64,000 nt of DNA from Burkholderia sp. OK233 (GCF_900230185.1 NZ_OCSR01000001.1:1488001-1552000), one strand, 5' to 3'; counted from the first letter of the stretch, positions 36,168 through 45,076 are shown. The notes: generated by a model not told the origin, from the letters alone. Numbers and translations are program-made.

Positions 36168-37870
36168 GCAGGCTCCCGATACACGATCACCCCCGATGCG
36201 CATTCACGCCCGCTCAGCCGGTACGCGAACTGCACGCGGCCACGCGCGGCGTCGTGTGCGAGCGTGAGATTCAGCACCGCGCCCGGGAGCACCGGCACCA
36301 TGAACTTGAGACGGTCGACCGATGCCAGCGCGCGCACCGCGGGCACGTGTTCGGCCGCCAGATGCATGGCCCAGTGCACCTGGACAACGCCCGGCAGGAT
36401 CGGCAGGCCGGGGAAGTGGCCGGCGAAATGCACGAGTGTCGGCGGCACGCGCAGTTCGTAGTGCAACGTGTCGGCACTGCGGGCTTCGGCGAGCACTTCC
36501 ACGCCGTCCGCGCGCGGCTCGAATGCCGCCGCGACGGCGGCCACGGGCAGTTTGCCGCGCGCGTCGAACGGCAACGTGAGGCGGAAACGCCAATGACGCG
36601 GCAGCACCACCACATCGAAATAGGCAGCGAGATGCCGGCGCAGGGTTTGCGCGAGTTGCACGCGGCCTTCGTCGCGCAATGCCTCGCAGCCGGCTTCCGT
36701 CAGCGCCACGACGGCGCCGACGCGCTCGCGCGAGGCGCCTTCCAGCGGCACGATCGCCGCTTGTGCGACATACGGATGCAGCGCGAGACGCGCTTCGAGC
36801 TCCGGCAGCGACACGCGTTTGCCGTCCAGCTTGAGCACACGATCGAGGCGGCCTTGCAGGCGGAAGCGGCCATCGGCGTCGAACGCGATTTTGTCGTCCG
36901 TGCGATGCCAGCCGGTGTGATCGAGATGCGGCGAGCGGACATTCAGCGCGCCGTCTTCGTCGCGGCGCACGTCAATGCCGACGACCGGCTGCCAGGCGTC
37001 GGTCTGATCCTGACGACGCCACGCGATGCCACCGGTTTCCGTACTGCCGTAGATTTCGAGCGGCGCAGCGCCATAAGCGGCGGCGTATTCCTGCGCGGCC
37101 TCCAGGGCGAGTGGGCCGCCCGAAGAAAAGAATGCGCGTGGCGCCGGCGTCAACGCGGCGAAACCGGGTAACGCGGGCCAACGCGACAATTGCGCGGGCG
37201 TCGAGACAATCACCGTCGCGCCACATTGCTCGATCTGCGTTTGCAGATGTAAAGGCTCGATGCTGATCGCGCGGTCGAACGCCCGGCCCGCTGCAAGCGG
37301 CCACAACACGCGAAACAGCAAACCGTAAATGTGATGATGCGGCACGCTCGCGAGCATCGTCGCGTCGCCGACCAAAGCGCCCCACTGCGTCTCGAGCGTG
37401 TGCACTTCGGCGTTGAATTGTGCGAGGGTCTTGCGGATCGGCTTGGGGGCGCCGCTGCTGCCGGAGGTGTAGAGCGTCAACGGCGCCTGCGGATCGATCG
37501 TGTGCGAGGTGCCCGGTGTGTGTGGGACGTCGGGGTCAGCGTCTCGCACACTGTGCGGCAGGTCGGCGTCGGTCAGCACGGCGTCGTACGCATCGGCAAG
37601 ATCGGCGAGATAGCCCGGCGTCGCATTGGCCGGAATCACCGGCTCCTTACCGCACGCGAACAACGCAAACAGCGCGCAGGCGAAGTCGAACGGATCGTCG
37701 ATACACAACGCGTAGCGGCGCGCGTCTTGCGTTTGCATCAGCGCGATCAGTGCCGAGACGCGCGCGCGAAACGCAGCGCGGTCGAGCACCGTCGCGCCGT
37801 CGCGGCATACCGGTGCATTCACGACGGCGGACTCATGGCCAGCCGACAACAAATCGTGCAGCGCGATCAT
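36164..37870 (-). CDS. AMP-dependent acyl/aryl ligase fused to a hotdog dehydratase, aryl polyene cluster
   Basis: The protein has 568 residues. About 1-460 form an adenylating enzyme with LTLYTSGSSGAPKPIRKT (phosphate loop), LEIYGSTETGGIAWR, WHRTDDKIAFDADGR and the hinge LQGRLDRVLKLDGKRVSL. About 470-568 form a hotdog domain with HFAGHFPGLPILPGVVQVHW, the His-bearing motif of FabZ-like dehydratases. The ligase would activate the aromatic starter acid and load it on an ACP; the fused domain would dehydrate 3-hydroxy intermediates. It sits directly after the membrane-protein gene (ATGA overlap). In better-known clusters these two activities are separate genes (my recollection). Confidence 0.9.
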   Translation of the reverse strand: MIALHDLLSAGHESAVVNAPVCRDGATVLDRAAFRARVSALIALMQTQDARRYALCIDDPFDFACALFALFACGKEPVIPANATPGYLADLADAYDAVLTDADLPHSVRDADPDVPHTPGTSHTIDPQAPLTLYTSGSSGAPKPIRKTLAQFNAEVHTLETQWGALVGDATMLASVPHHHIYGLLFRVLWPLAAGRAFDRAISIEPLHLQTQIEQCGATVIVSTPAQLSRWPALPGFAALTPAPRAFFSSGGPLALEAAQEYAAAYGAAPLEIYGSTETGGIAWRRQDQTDAWQPVVGIDVRRDEDGALNVRSPHLDHTGWHRTDDKIAFDADGRFRLQGRLDRVLKLDGKRVSLPELEARLALHPYVAQAAIVPLEGASRERVGAVVALTEAGCEALRDEGRVQLAQTLRRHLAAYFDVVVLPRHWRFRLTLPFDARGKLPVAAVAAAFEPRADGVEVLAEARSADTLHYELRVPPTLVHFAGHFPGLPILPGVVQVHWAMHLAAEHVPAVRALASVDRLKFMVPVLPGAVLNLTLAHDAARGRVQFAYRLSGRECASGVIVYREPA

Positions 37871-38529
37871 GCCGCCTCCGAACGCGCGGCTCGCGGCAGC
37901 ACCACCAGATAACGCCAGATAACCTCGGCCACCAGCAGCACGCCGATCAACCCATAAGCGATCGCGCCGTTATAGAGCGACCAGCTTGCTCGGCTCCAGT
38001 ACAGCGCCGTATAAGCGGAGAACGCGCCGTTCAGCGCGAAGAATACGCACCACACCTGGGTCACGCGCCACGTATGGAGCACGGCGCCCGGCGGCAGATT
38101 CGGATTGCCCAGCCGCGCGAATTTTTCGATCATCGACGGCCCGCGCACCAGCGTCGCACCGAACGCGATCAACAGGCCCAGATTGACGAGCGACGGATAG
38201 AGGCGCAACAGCAGCTCGCTGTTGGTGAACACGATCGCTGCCGAGGCGCAGCTCAGCAAGCCGACCACGGTCCAGTCGATCGTGGAGAGCCGGCGCAGCG
38301 AGGTCGCGACCGGGCCGCTGCCGGCCCAGCGTTGCAGCCACAGAATCGCAAACAGCATGCAGCCGACATAGCGCGGCGTGTCCCAGCGCCAGGCACACAG
38401 AATCAACGCGGGATACGCGAGTTTCAGCAGGACCTGGACCACCGATTTGGCCCAGTGGCGCTCAGCGCCGGTCGATGCCCCGGCGGGCTGGTTCGCCGCC
38501 GCTTGCATTCGCGAGCGCAGAGATGGCAT
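37867..38529 (-). CDS. COG4648-like membrane protein, aryl polyene cluster
   Basis: The 220-residue protein has about six hydrophobic stretches (for example YPALILCAWRW, YVGCMLFAILWLQRWAG, WTVVGLLSCASAAIVF, LGLLIAFGATLV, VWCVFFALNGAFSAYTALYW and IAYGLIGVLLVAEVIWRYLVV). It belongs to a membrane family regularly found in aryl polyene and related clusters. No catalytic motif is visible; it may anchor the biosynthetic complex or help present the product to the exporter. ATG 38529 overlaps the ACP stop by one base, and its own stop overlaps the ligase ATG. The role is inferred only. Confidence 0.8.
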   Translation of the reverse strand: MPSLRSRMQAAANQPAGASTGAERHWAKSVVQVLLKLAYPALILCAWRWDTPRYVGCMLFAILWLQRWAGSGPVATSLRRLSTIDWTVVGLLSCASAAIVFTNSELLLRLYPSLVNLGLLIAFGATLVRGPSMIEKFARLGNPNLPPGAVLHTWRVTQVWCVFFALNGAFSAYTALYWSRASWSLYNGAIAYGLIGVLLVAEVIWRYLVVLPRAARSEAA

Positions 38530-38780
38530 CAGCCTTGTGCCGCCAGCAGGGATTCGACCGCACCGATCACATCGCCGACCGTGCGCACCGACTTGAATTC
38601 TTCCGGCTTGATGCGGCGGCCGGTCATTTCCTGCAGTTTGATCGCGAGGTCGACTGCGTCGATGCTGTCGAGATCGAGGTCTTCGAAGAGATGCGCGTCA
38701 GGCGTCACGCGCTCCGGCTCGATCGCGAAGTTCTCTTTGAAGATGGCGCGGATGCGTTCAAGAATCTCTGCCTCGGACAC
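38529..38780 (-). CDS. Acyl carrier protein 2, aryl polyene cluster
   Basis: The 83-residue ACP has the 4'-phosphopantetheine attachment Ser at about residue 39 in LDLDSIDAVDLAIKL. The start is GTG at 38780, with AGGGG about 8 nt upstream, only 2 bp after the ACP 1 stop. Its net negative charge and helix pattern fit a type II ACP. Tandem ACPs are normal in aryl polyene clusters, where one may carry the aryl starter and the other the growing chain. No phosphopantetheinyl transferase gene is visible nearby. Confidence 0.92.
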   Translation of the reverse strand: MSEAEILERIRAIFKENFAIEPERVTPDAHLFEDLDLDSIDAVDLAIKLQEMTGRRIKPEEFKSVRTVGDVIGAVESLLAAQG

Positions 38781-38782
38781 GA

Positions 38783-39082
38783 TTAATCCCCTTTTCTTGT
38801 GGTTTCGTTCACAGCATGCGCCGTTTCGCGTTGACTCGCGACCAGCGCGGCCAACGTGCTGATCGAGCGGAAGTGTTCGCGGGTGCGTTCGTCGTTCGCG
38901 GCGATGGTCAGTTGGTATTGTTTGCGCAGCACGATGCCGATCTCGAGCGCGTCGATCGAGTCGAGACCGATGCCGTCGGTATCGAACAACGGGGCGTCGT
39001 CGTCGATATCGGCCGGGCTCAGGTCTTCCAGATCGAGGGCTTCGATCAGAAGCTGTTTAATTTCCAGTTTTAAAGAATCCAT
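38783..39082 (-). CDS. Acyl carrier protein 1, aryl polyene cluster
   Basis: The 99-residue ACP has its prosthetic-group Ser at about residue 42 in GIGLDSIDALEIGIVL. It is longer than ACP 2 and has a basic-to-polar C-terminal tail (RETAHAVNETTRKGD). ATG 39082 overlaps the PlsC-type acyltransferase gene by 26 bp, implying coupled translation. It is one of two tandem carrier proteins, and the division of labour between them is unknown. Confidence 0.92.
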   Translation of the reverse strand: MDSLKLEIKQLLIEALDLEDLSPADIDDDAPLFDTDGIGLDSIDALEIGIVLRKQYQLTIAANDERTREHFRSISTLAALVASQRETAHAVNETTRKGD

Positions 39083-39851
39083 AATCGAACAGGTGCTGAG
39101 TAATGTGGGCTTCGATGGCGCTGGTCACGCTGCGCGCCGCGAGAGAAGGTGAAGCGTCGTGGTCCGCGAGTTGCTCGACGCCAAGCGGCTCGAGCACGTT
39201 CACGCGTATCCGGAAAGCGCGCGCCGGCACGTCGTACCAGCGCATCTGCTTGGTGAACGCCGGCGGATCGCAGTCCATCAGCACCGGCACGATCGGCGCG
39301 CCGACCTTCAACGCCATATGCGCGAACCCGCGTGAAAACGCGTGCAGCCGGTTCGGCGCGGGGCTGCGCGTGCCCTCGGGGAAAATAATCATCGTGTAGC
39401 CCGCCGCTAGCTGGCGCGCGCCGGCTTCGACGAGCTCCGAGGGATCGGCGTTGCTCACATATTCCGCCGAGCGCACGATCCCCCAGAAACACGGGTTGCC
39501 CCAGTGCGCGTTTTTCACCACGCAACAGGCGCGCGGCGTGAGCGACAACAACACCATCACGTCGAGGTACGTCGGGTGATTGGCGACCACGATCGCCGGG
39601 CCGCCGGCGCGCAATGCCTCCCGACCCGATACCTCGAGCTCCATCACGCCGATGCGCTGCAACACCGCGACCAGCGCGCGGAAAAACCAGTGAATCACCG
39701 TCGTCACCACGCGCTGACGCGACGCCCGGTGCGGCCACAGCCACGCGAGCGGGAACACCAGCACCGAAAACAACACGCCGCAGATGCCGAATACCACGAA
39801 GGCCATACCGGTCGCGCAGAACCGCCAAACGTAATCAAGCCGCGCGTTCAT
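39057..39851 (-). CDS. PlsC-type lysophospholipid acyltransferase, aryl polyene cluster
   Basis: The 264-residue membrane-bound acyltransferase has the catalytic H-x4-D in IVVANHPTYLDVMV and the substrate motif IIFPEGTRSPAPNRLH. Two N-terminal hydrophobic segments are present (CATGMAFVVFGICGVLFSVL). ATG 39851 has GGAGG at good spacing and lies 17 bp inside the end of the chain-length-factor gene. It is probably involved in making the lipid part that carries the polyene, together with the LpxL-like domain of the glycosyltransferase fusion. Confidence 0.9.
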   Translation of the reverse strand: MNARLDYVWRFCATGMAFVVFGICGVLFSVLVFPLAWLWPHRASRQRVVTTVIHWFFRALVAVLQRIGVMELEVSGREALRAGGPAIVVANHPTYLDVMVLLSLTPRACCVVKNAHWGNPCFWGIVRSAEYVSNADPSELVEAGARQLAAGYTMIIFPEGTRSPAPNRLHAFSRGFAHMALKVGAPIVPVLMDCDPPAFTKQMRWYDVPARAFRIRVNVLEPLGVEQLADHDASPSLAARSVTSAIEAHITQHLFDYGFFKTGN

Positions 39852-40602
39852 GCCACCTCCAATGCCAGGCGGCACCGGCGCCTTGCCAGACGGCGGGCCT
39901 GCCCGTTTCCAGACAGTGCTGCAGCGCCTGACTCTGGGTCGCGAAACTTTCTTCCGTGCTTGCCCCGGCGGTTGCCTCCGCAGTTGCCACATTTCCCGTG
40001 TCTGCGTGATTTGCCTCCTGCGCAGCCTCCGCTGCCTCCGGCTCACCTGTGCCGGACAACGTACAGACCAGCTGTCCCGTCGCCGCTTCGCCGTTCAGCA
40101 GGATCGCGATCGCGCCGCCCTGCACTTCGTCTTCAATCGTGCCGTAGGCCGGATCGGCCGGTTCGTCAGCGTACACCAGCAACACCGGTGAGCCGGGCTG
40201 CGTTGTGTATTGCGCGTACGCTTCCAGCAACGCGTAGCCGAGCGTCTCGGCGCCGGCCGAAATCGCGCTGGCAGCGGAACGGTCGCCGCGCGCAATGCCG
40301 AACACACCAGTCATGGCGTTTAGCACCGACAGGCTGAAGGCGGTCGGCGAGACCGGCTCGCCCGTGCTGATGGTACGCAGGATGTCCGTTGTACGCCGCA
40401 ACTCGCCGTGGCGTGAAGCGAACACGACCCTGACCTCGTCTTGCCCCACGCAGTCGTGCGCGACCTTCAGGGCGACTCTGGACAGCGTGCTCAGGCGACG
40501 CCGCACGATCGGCTCGATAAAGCCGATGTCGGGTGCGGCAGATGCGGCAGCAGGCCAGCTAGACCAGCGAGCGACCGGAATGGTCCAGTGCAGATCGGGC
40601 AT
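39835..40602 (-). CDS. Ketosynthase chain-length-factor-like protein, aryl polyene cluster
   Basis: The 255-residue protein matches only the N-terminal half of a ketosynthase. VALKVAHDCVGQDEVRVVFASRHGE and SLSVLNAMTGVFGIARGDRSAASAISAGAETLGYALLEA follow the ketosynthase fold. The position of the nucleophilic Cys falls in SAISAGAE, with no Cys present. It therefore cannot condense by itself and should act as the chain-length-factor partner of one of the FabF-like enzymes. It is the first gene of the minus-strand operon. The start ATG 40602 has no strong ribosome site, so initiation may be weak or the promoter very close. Confidence 0.85.
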   Translation of the reverse strand: MPDLHWTIPVARWSSWPAAASAAPDIGFIEPIVRRRLSTLSRVALKVAHDCVGQDEVRVVFASRHGELRRTTDILRTISTGEPVSPTAFSLSVLNAMTGVFGIARGDRSAASAISAGAETLGYALLEAYAQYTTQPGSPVLLVYADEPADPAYGTIEDEVQGGAIAILLNGEAATGQLVCTLSGTGEPEAAEAAQEANHADTGNVATAEATAGASTEESFATQSQALQHCLETGRPAVWQGAGAAWHWRWHERAA

Positions 40603-41219
40603 ATCGGTGTTCGCGCGTAGAAGCGAGGAGAGGCTGAGGGCGCCTGACGGAATACGCAGCCGTCACAGCGTACACGCCGCGCGGAACGACAATCTCCAGC
40701 CGGGGGTCAATCCAATCTTCTTATATAGGGTTCAGCGATTTAACGGCACTTGGCCCCGATTATTTAGGTGCTTTTGCCAATTAGTCTGATGGATTGACTC
40801 AGGCTCCCTGTGGTCGCCGGAATCATACTGAATATTGTGGATTAAATCAGCCACAAAAGACGTATCTATCTGTATCCGTATCGCGGGTGCGACGGATGCC
40901 TGGACAACGTCAAAATATAGGCCTGGCGGCCCTTGTGCGTCCATGAGCAGCCTGCAAAGCCGCTTGCAGCGAGCTCCGCGGGCCAGTTGGGCGCTGTCGC
41001 ATCCGCAAATAGATGCGGATACTTTCATTTAACTTTCAAAACAAGTGTTTCGTTTCGGAACACTTCAATGCTTCGGCGCTGCTCTGCCGAGTTAGATGCC
41101 GTGCGTCGCTCAACTCTAACGCGCGACTTACGGGCGCTTACCGCAGCGCCATTTTTGCCATATAGCGGTAGCGCCATCGGCTTCCGGTCAAAAGTACGCT
41201 TCGCGCGGGCTGCAAGGCA
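40603..41219. promoter_or_regulatory. Upstream region of the aryl polyene operon
   Basis: No gene is supported in this stretch, which is AT-richer at 40730-40880. A minus-strand TATATA/TATAAG -10-like sequence lies near 40725-40735, but its -35 is weak. Two inverted repeats stand out: TTGTGG-N10-CCACAA at 40835-40856 and AAGTGTT-N9-AACACTT at 41043-41065. A smaller CTGCAA-N6-TTGCAG is at 40952-40969. These are candidate regulator sites for a cluster that encodes no regulator of its own. Confidence 0.4.
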
Positions 41220-41220
41220 A

Positions 41221-41255
41221 AACGGCCCGGCAGGTCATCCTGACGGGCCGTTTTT
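41221..41255. terminator. Intrinsic terminator downstream of the DUF4136 gene
   Basis: The arms AACGGCCCG (41221-41229) and CGGGCCGTT (41244-41252) form the stem. On the minus strand it lies 66 bp past the DUF4136 stop codon and is followed by a short T-run. On the plus strand it also ends in T5, so it may be bidirectional. Confidence 0.65.
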
Positions 41256-41321
41256 GTTGCGCCGCAGCGTATGCCGTTCGCCGCGCCGGTGTAGTGCTTA
41301 TTGCACGATTTATCGCACGAT

Positions 41322-42020
41322 TTATTGCACGACCTTCGCGCCCGGCGCTGAAGCCGGCGCGGCCGCGGGCGCGGCGCCCGTCGTCGCGACTTCGTTCGGG
41401 CCCCCGCCGTTCTTGTCGACGGGAATCTTCACGGTATGGACCACGCCGTTACTGAGCGGGAAGTCAGCCAGCGCGCTGCGCGCCAGATACGGCATGGCCC
41501 TCACCAGCGACGATTCTTCGTCCGAGTTGCGCGCCGTCACGTTATAGACCTCTTTGCCACTGGCGCGCTCGGTGATCCGCACGCCGAGCAGGTGCGTGAA
41601 GATCGGGTAGCTCTGGTTCACATAGGCGGTCGGAAACGCGCCCCACGGACCCCACGGATCGAACGGCCGCCCCCAGTACGGCGCCGGCCAGGGGTTGTAA
41701 TACACCGGTTGCGCGACCGTCACCATGTCCGAGCGAATCCCGTACGACAGCCCGACCAGATAACGCGCCTGGGAAGTGTCGACCTGACGGAACGCATGCG
41801 TGGCAAGCTCGTTGCCGACGAGGCGCTCGTATGTGGTGAGTTCGAGATTATTCTGCTGATCCCCCGCCCGCATGAAGGCATAGGTACGGGTGGCATCGTT
41901 GCCGCTCCAGTCGGAGAACGCCGTGACCTGGGAGGTCACATAGCTCGTGCAGCCGGACAGCAGCACCGTCAGCGTGGCCAGCAGCAGCGTGGCGCGGCGG
42001 GTCCATCGATCGAATTTCAT
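41322..42020 (-). CDS. DUF4136 family lipoprotein
   Basis: The 232-residue protein has a lipoprotein signal peptide ending in the lipobox LLSGC, so Cys21 or thereabouts is lipidated and the protein is anchored in a membrane. The DUF4136 pattern follows: FSDWSGNDATRTYAFMRAGDQQNNLELTTYERLVGNELATHAF, and later a Pro/Tyr/Trp-rich stretch YNPWPAPYWGRPFDPWGPWG. The C-terminus is Ala/Pro-rich. Function is unknown. It is transcribed divergently from pepN across 216 bp. Confidence 0.87.
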   Translation of the reverse strand: MKFDRWTRRATLLLATLTVLLSGCTSYVTSQVTAFSDWSGNDATRTYAFMRAGDQQNNLELTTYERLVGNELATHAFRQVDTSQARYLVGLSYGIRSDMVTVAQPVYYNPWPAPYWGRPFDPWGPWGAFPTAYVNQSYPIFTHLLGVRITERASGKEVYNVTARNSDEESSLVRAMPYLARSALADFPLSNGVVHTVKIPVDKNGGGPNEVATTGAAPAAAPASAPGAKVVQ

Positions 42021-42236
42021 GGTCTACCTCGTGATGCCTGTTGTTGCCATTCCTGAGCGGGTTGGCTCATGCGCATGCTTTGCCGCGCAGAGCGGCCCCG
42101 ATAATACGCTGACCAGGCGAATCGGTAAAAAGTTCGACCCGCACAATCTGCCGAGCCTTTGTACAATGGCTCGACAAGCCCGGCTCGCGCGCCATAAGCA
42201 CGCTTGACGGCTCGAGTCCCATCACTACAGAACGCC

Positions 42237-44933
42237 ATGGCCGATACCGCAACGCCCAATGTGATCCGCCGCGCCGATTACGCGCCGCCCGCCTTCCTGA
42301 TCGACACCGTCGCACTGGAGTTCGATCTGGTCCCCGAACGCACCGTCGTCAGGAACACGATGCGGGTACGCCGCAATCCAGACGCGTCCCACGCCGCGAA
42401 TTTCGAACTGATGGGCGAACAACTCGAGTTCGTCAGCGCCACGATCGACGGCGCCCCGTTCGCCGACGCGCATGCGCACGAACACGGCCTCACGCTCGAC
42501 AACGTGCCGGATAACTTCGAACTCACGCTTACCAGCATCTGCAATCCGGCGGAAAACACCACGCTGTCGGGCCTGTATGTGTCGGGCGGCAACTTCTTCA
42601 CGCAGTGCGAGGCCGAGGGCTTTCGCCGCATCACCTATTTCCTCGACCGCCCTGACGTGATGGCGACCTTCACGGTCACGCTGCGCGCCAGCAAGGCCGA
42701 CTATCCGGTGCTGCTGTCGAACGGCAATCTGCTCGAAGAAGGCAATCTGCCGGACGGCCGCCATTTCGCCCGCTGGGAAGATCCGTTCAGGAAGCCGAGC
42801 TATCTGTTCGCGCTCGTCGCGGGCAAGCTGGTCGCGCTCGAAGAACGCGTGAAGAGTGGCTCGGGCAAGGAAAAGCTGTTGCAGGTGTGGGTCGAACCGC
42901 ACGATCTGGACAAGACCCGTCACGCCATGGATTCGCTGATCAACTCGATCCGCTGGGACGAATCGCGCTTCGGGCTGGAGCTGGATCTGGACCGCTTCAT
43001 GATCGTCGCGGTGAGCGACTTCAACATGGGCGCGATGGAGAACAAGGGGCTCAACATCTTCAACACGAAGTACGTGCTGGCGAATCCCGAAACGGCAACG
43101 GACACCGACTTCGCGAACATCGAGGCCGTGGTCGGCCACGAGTACTTCCACAACTGGACCGGCAACCGCGTGACGTGCCGCGACTGGTTCCAGCTGAGCC
43201 TGAAAGAAGGCCTGACGGTGTTCCGCGATCAGGAATTCTCGGCCGACATGGCGGGCGGCGCGACAGACGAAGCCGCGCGCGCCACCAAACGCATCGAAGA
43301 CGTGCGCGTGTTGCGCCAGATGCAGTTTGCCGAAGACGCGGGTCCGATGGCGCATCCGGTGCGCCCGGAAAGCTACGTCGAGATCAACAACTTCTACACG
43401 ATGACGGTCTACGAAAAAGGCTCCGAAGTCGTGCGGATGTATCAGACGCTGTTCGGCCGCGACGGTTTCCGCAAAGGCATGGACCTGTACTTCAAGCGCC
43501 ATGACGGCCAGGCCGTGACCTGCGACGACTTCCGTCACGCGCTCGCTGATGCGAACGGCCGCGATCTCGCGCAATTCGAGCGCTGGTACAGCCAGGCCGG
43601 CACGCCGCGCGTGTCCGTGCGTACGAAATACGACGCCGCACAGCAGCGCTACAGCGTGACGCTCACGCAAGGCTACGGCGATACCGCCCCGGCCGCGCGT
43701 GAAACGCAAAAGGGCCCGCTGCTGATTCCGTTCGCAATCGGTTTGATCGGCAAGGACGGCCACGACCTGCCGCTGCAACTGGAAGGCGAAGCCAGGGCGT
43801 CGGACTCCACCACGCACGTGCTGGAATTCACGCAGACCGAACAGACCTTCACGTTCGTCAACGTCGCGCAGGAACCGCTGCCCTCGCTGCTGCGTAATTT
43901 CTCGGCGCCGGTGATCGTCGAATACGACTACTCGGCCGATCAGCTCGCGTTCCTGCTCGCACACGACAGCGATCCGTTCAACCGCTGGGAAGCCGGTCAG
44001 CGGCTCGCCACGCGCGAACTGCTGACGCTCGCCGGGCGCGCCGCCACGGGCGTGCCACTGCAACTCGACGACTCGGTGGTCGCGGCGTTCGCCCGCGTGC
44101 TGACCGACGAGACGCTTTCGCCCGCTTTCCGAGAACTGGCGTTGATGCTGCCGTCGGAAGCGTATCTGGCTGAACAGATGGCCGAATCGAATCCGGCTGC
44201 CGTACACGCCGCACGGCAGTTCGTACGCAAGCGCCTCGCGAATGCGCTCAGGACGGACTGGCTTGCCGTGTACGAAAAGCACCGCACGCCGGGTGCCTAT
44301 GAAGCGACGCCGGAGGCTTCCGGTCATCGTGCGTTGAAGAATCTTGCGTTGTCGTATCTCGCGGAACTGAACGATCCGGCTGAAGCCGTGCGTCTTGCAT
44401 CCGCGCAATACGACTCCGCCAACAACATGACCGACCGCTCGGCGGCGCTCTCGGCATTGCTCAATGCGTCGGCGGCGAACGGCGGCAGCGTTGAGGCGCA
44501 GCAGGCACTGGACGACTTCTACCGGCGCTTCGAAAAGGAACCGCTCGTCATCGACAAGTGGTTCGCCTTGCAAGCCACGCAACGTGGCAGCGCGCAGCGT
44601 CCGGTGATCGAGATCGTGCGCAAGCTGATGGCGCACCCGGCGTTCAACCTGAAGAATCCGAACCGGGCGCGCTCGCTGATTTTCAGCTTCTGTGCGGCGA
44701 ACCCCGCGCAGTTCCACGCCGAAGACGGCTCGGGCTACGCGTTCTGGGCCGAGCAGGTGATCGCGCTCGACGCCATCAATCCGCAAGTGGCCGCCCGCCT
44801 CGCCCGCTCGCTGGAACTGTGGCGCCGCTTCACGCCGACACTGCGTGACGGCATGCGCGCGGCGCTGGAGAAAGTGGCGTCGCAGGTGAAGTCGCGCGAC
44901 GTGCGCGAGATCGTGGAGAAAGCGTTGGGGTGA
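42237..44933 (+). CDS. pepN: Aminopeptidase N (M1 family)
   Basis: This 898-residue zinc aminopeptidase removes N-terminal residues from peptides in the cytoplasm. The substrate-anchoring GAMEN is at about 265, the Zn-binding HEYFH begins at about 301 (VVGHEYFHNWTGN), and the third ligand Glu is in LKEGLTVFRDQE. Length and layout match the gamma/beta-proteobacterial PepN. The start ATG 42237 (MADTATPNVIRRADY) was chosen over an in-frame start at 42204, because the homologous region begins here. A strong terminator follows. Confidence 0.96.
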   Translation: MADTATPNVIRRADYAPPAFLIDTVALEFDLVPERTVVRNTMRVRRNPDASHAANFELMGEQLEFVSATIDGAPFADAHAHEHGLTLDNVPDNFELTLTSICNPAENTTLSGLYVSGGNFFTQCEAEGFRRITYFLDRPDVMATFTVTLRASKADYPVLLSNGNLLEEGNLPDGRHFARWEDPFRKPSYLFALVAGKLVALEERVKSGSGKEKLLQVWVEPHDLDKTRHAMDSLINSIRWDESRFGLELDLDRFMIVAVSDFNMGAMENKGLNIFNTKYVLANPETATDTDFANIEAVVGHEYFHNWTGNRVTCRDWFQLSLKEGLTVFRDQEFSADMAGGATDEAARATKRIEDVRVLRQMQFAEDAGPMAHPVRPESYVEINNFYTMTVYEKGSEVVRMYQTLFGRDGFRKGMDLYFKRHDGQAVTCDDFRHALADANGRDLAQFERWYSQAGTPRVSVRTKYDAAQQRYSVTLTQGYGDTAPAARETQKGPLLIPFAIGLIGKDGHDLPLQLEGEARASDSTTHVLEFTQTEQTFTFVNVAQEPLPSLLRNFSAPVIVEYDYSADQLAFLLAHDSDPFNRWEAGQRLATRELLTLAGRAATGVPLQLDDSVVAAFARVLTDETLSPAFRELALMLPSEAYLAEQMAESNPAAVHAARQFVRKRLANALRTDWLAVYEKHRTPGAYEATPEASGHRALKNLALSYLAELNDPAEAVRLASAQYDSANNMTDRSAALSALLNASAANGGSVEAQQALDDFYRRFEKEPLVIDKWFALQATQRGSAQRPVIEIVRKLMAHPAFNLKNPNRARSLIFSFCAANPAQFHAEDGSGYAFWAEQVIALDAINPQVAARLARSLELWRRFTPTLRDGMRAALEKVASQVKSRDVREIVEKALG

Positions 44934-44961
44934 CGATCGTCTGAAAGCGCTTTCCGCAGCG

Positions 44962-44992
44962 AAAAGCCGGCACGTGTTGCCGGCTTTTTTTC
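44962..44992 (+). terminator. Intrinsic terminator after pepN
   Basis: The arms AAAAGCCGGCA (44962-44972) and TGCCGGCTTTT (44978-44988) enclose a 5-nt loop, with a continued T-run. It lies 28 bp after the pepN stop. Confidence 0.85.
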
Positions 44993-45076
44993 GCCCTGGA
45001 TTTCGCGATGATGCGGTGTGCGAACGTCAACGTTAGCCGTCTGGACGACTATTCGTATCGGCTCGGCAGGGTGAAA

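Noticed and set aside
42225..44786. An 853-codon open frame antisense to pepN
   Set aside because: Long antisense frames arise from GC-rich third codon positions. The product is Arg/His/Gln/Val-rich without domain motifs, while the plus strand carries a complete PepN.
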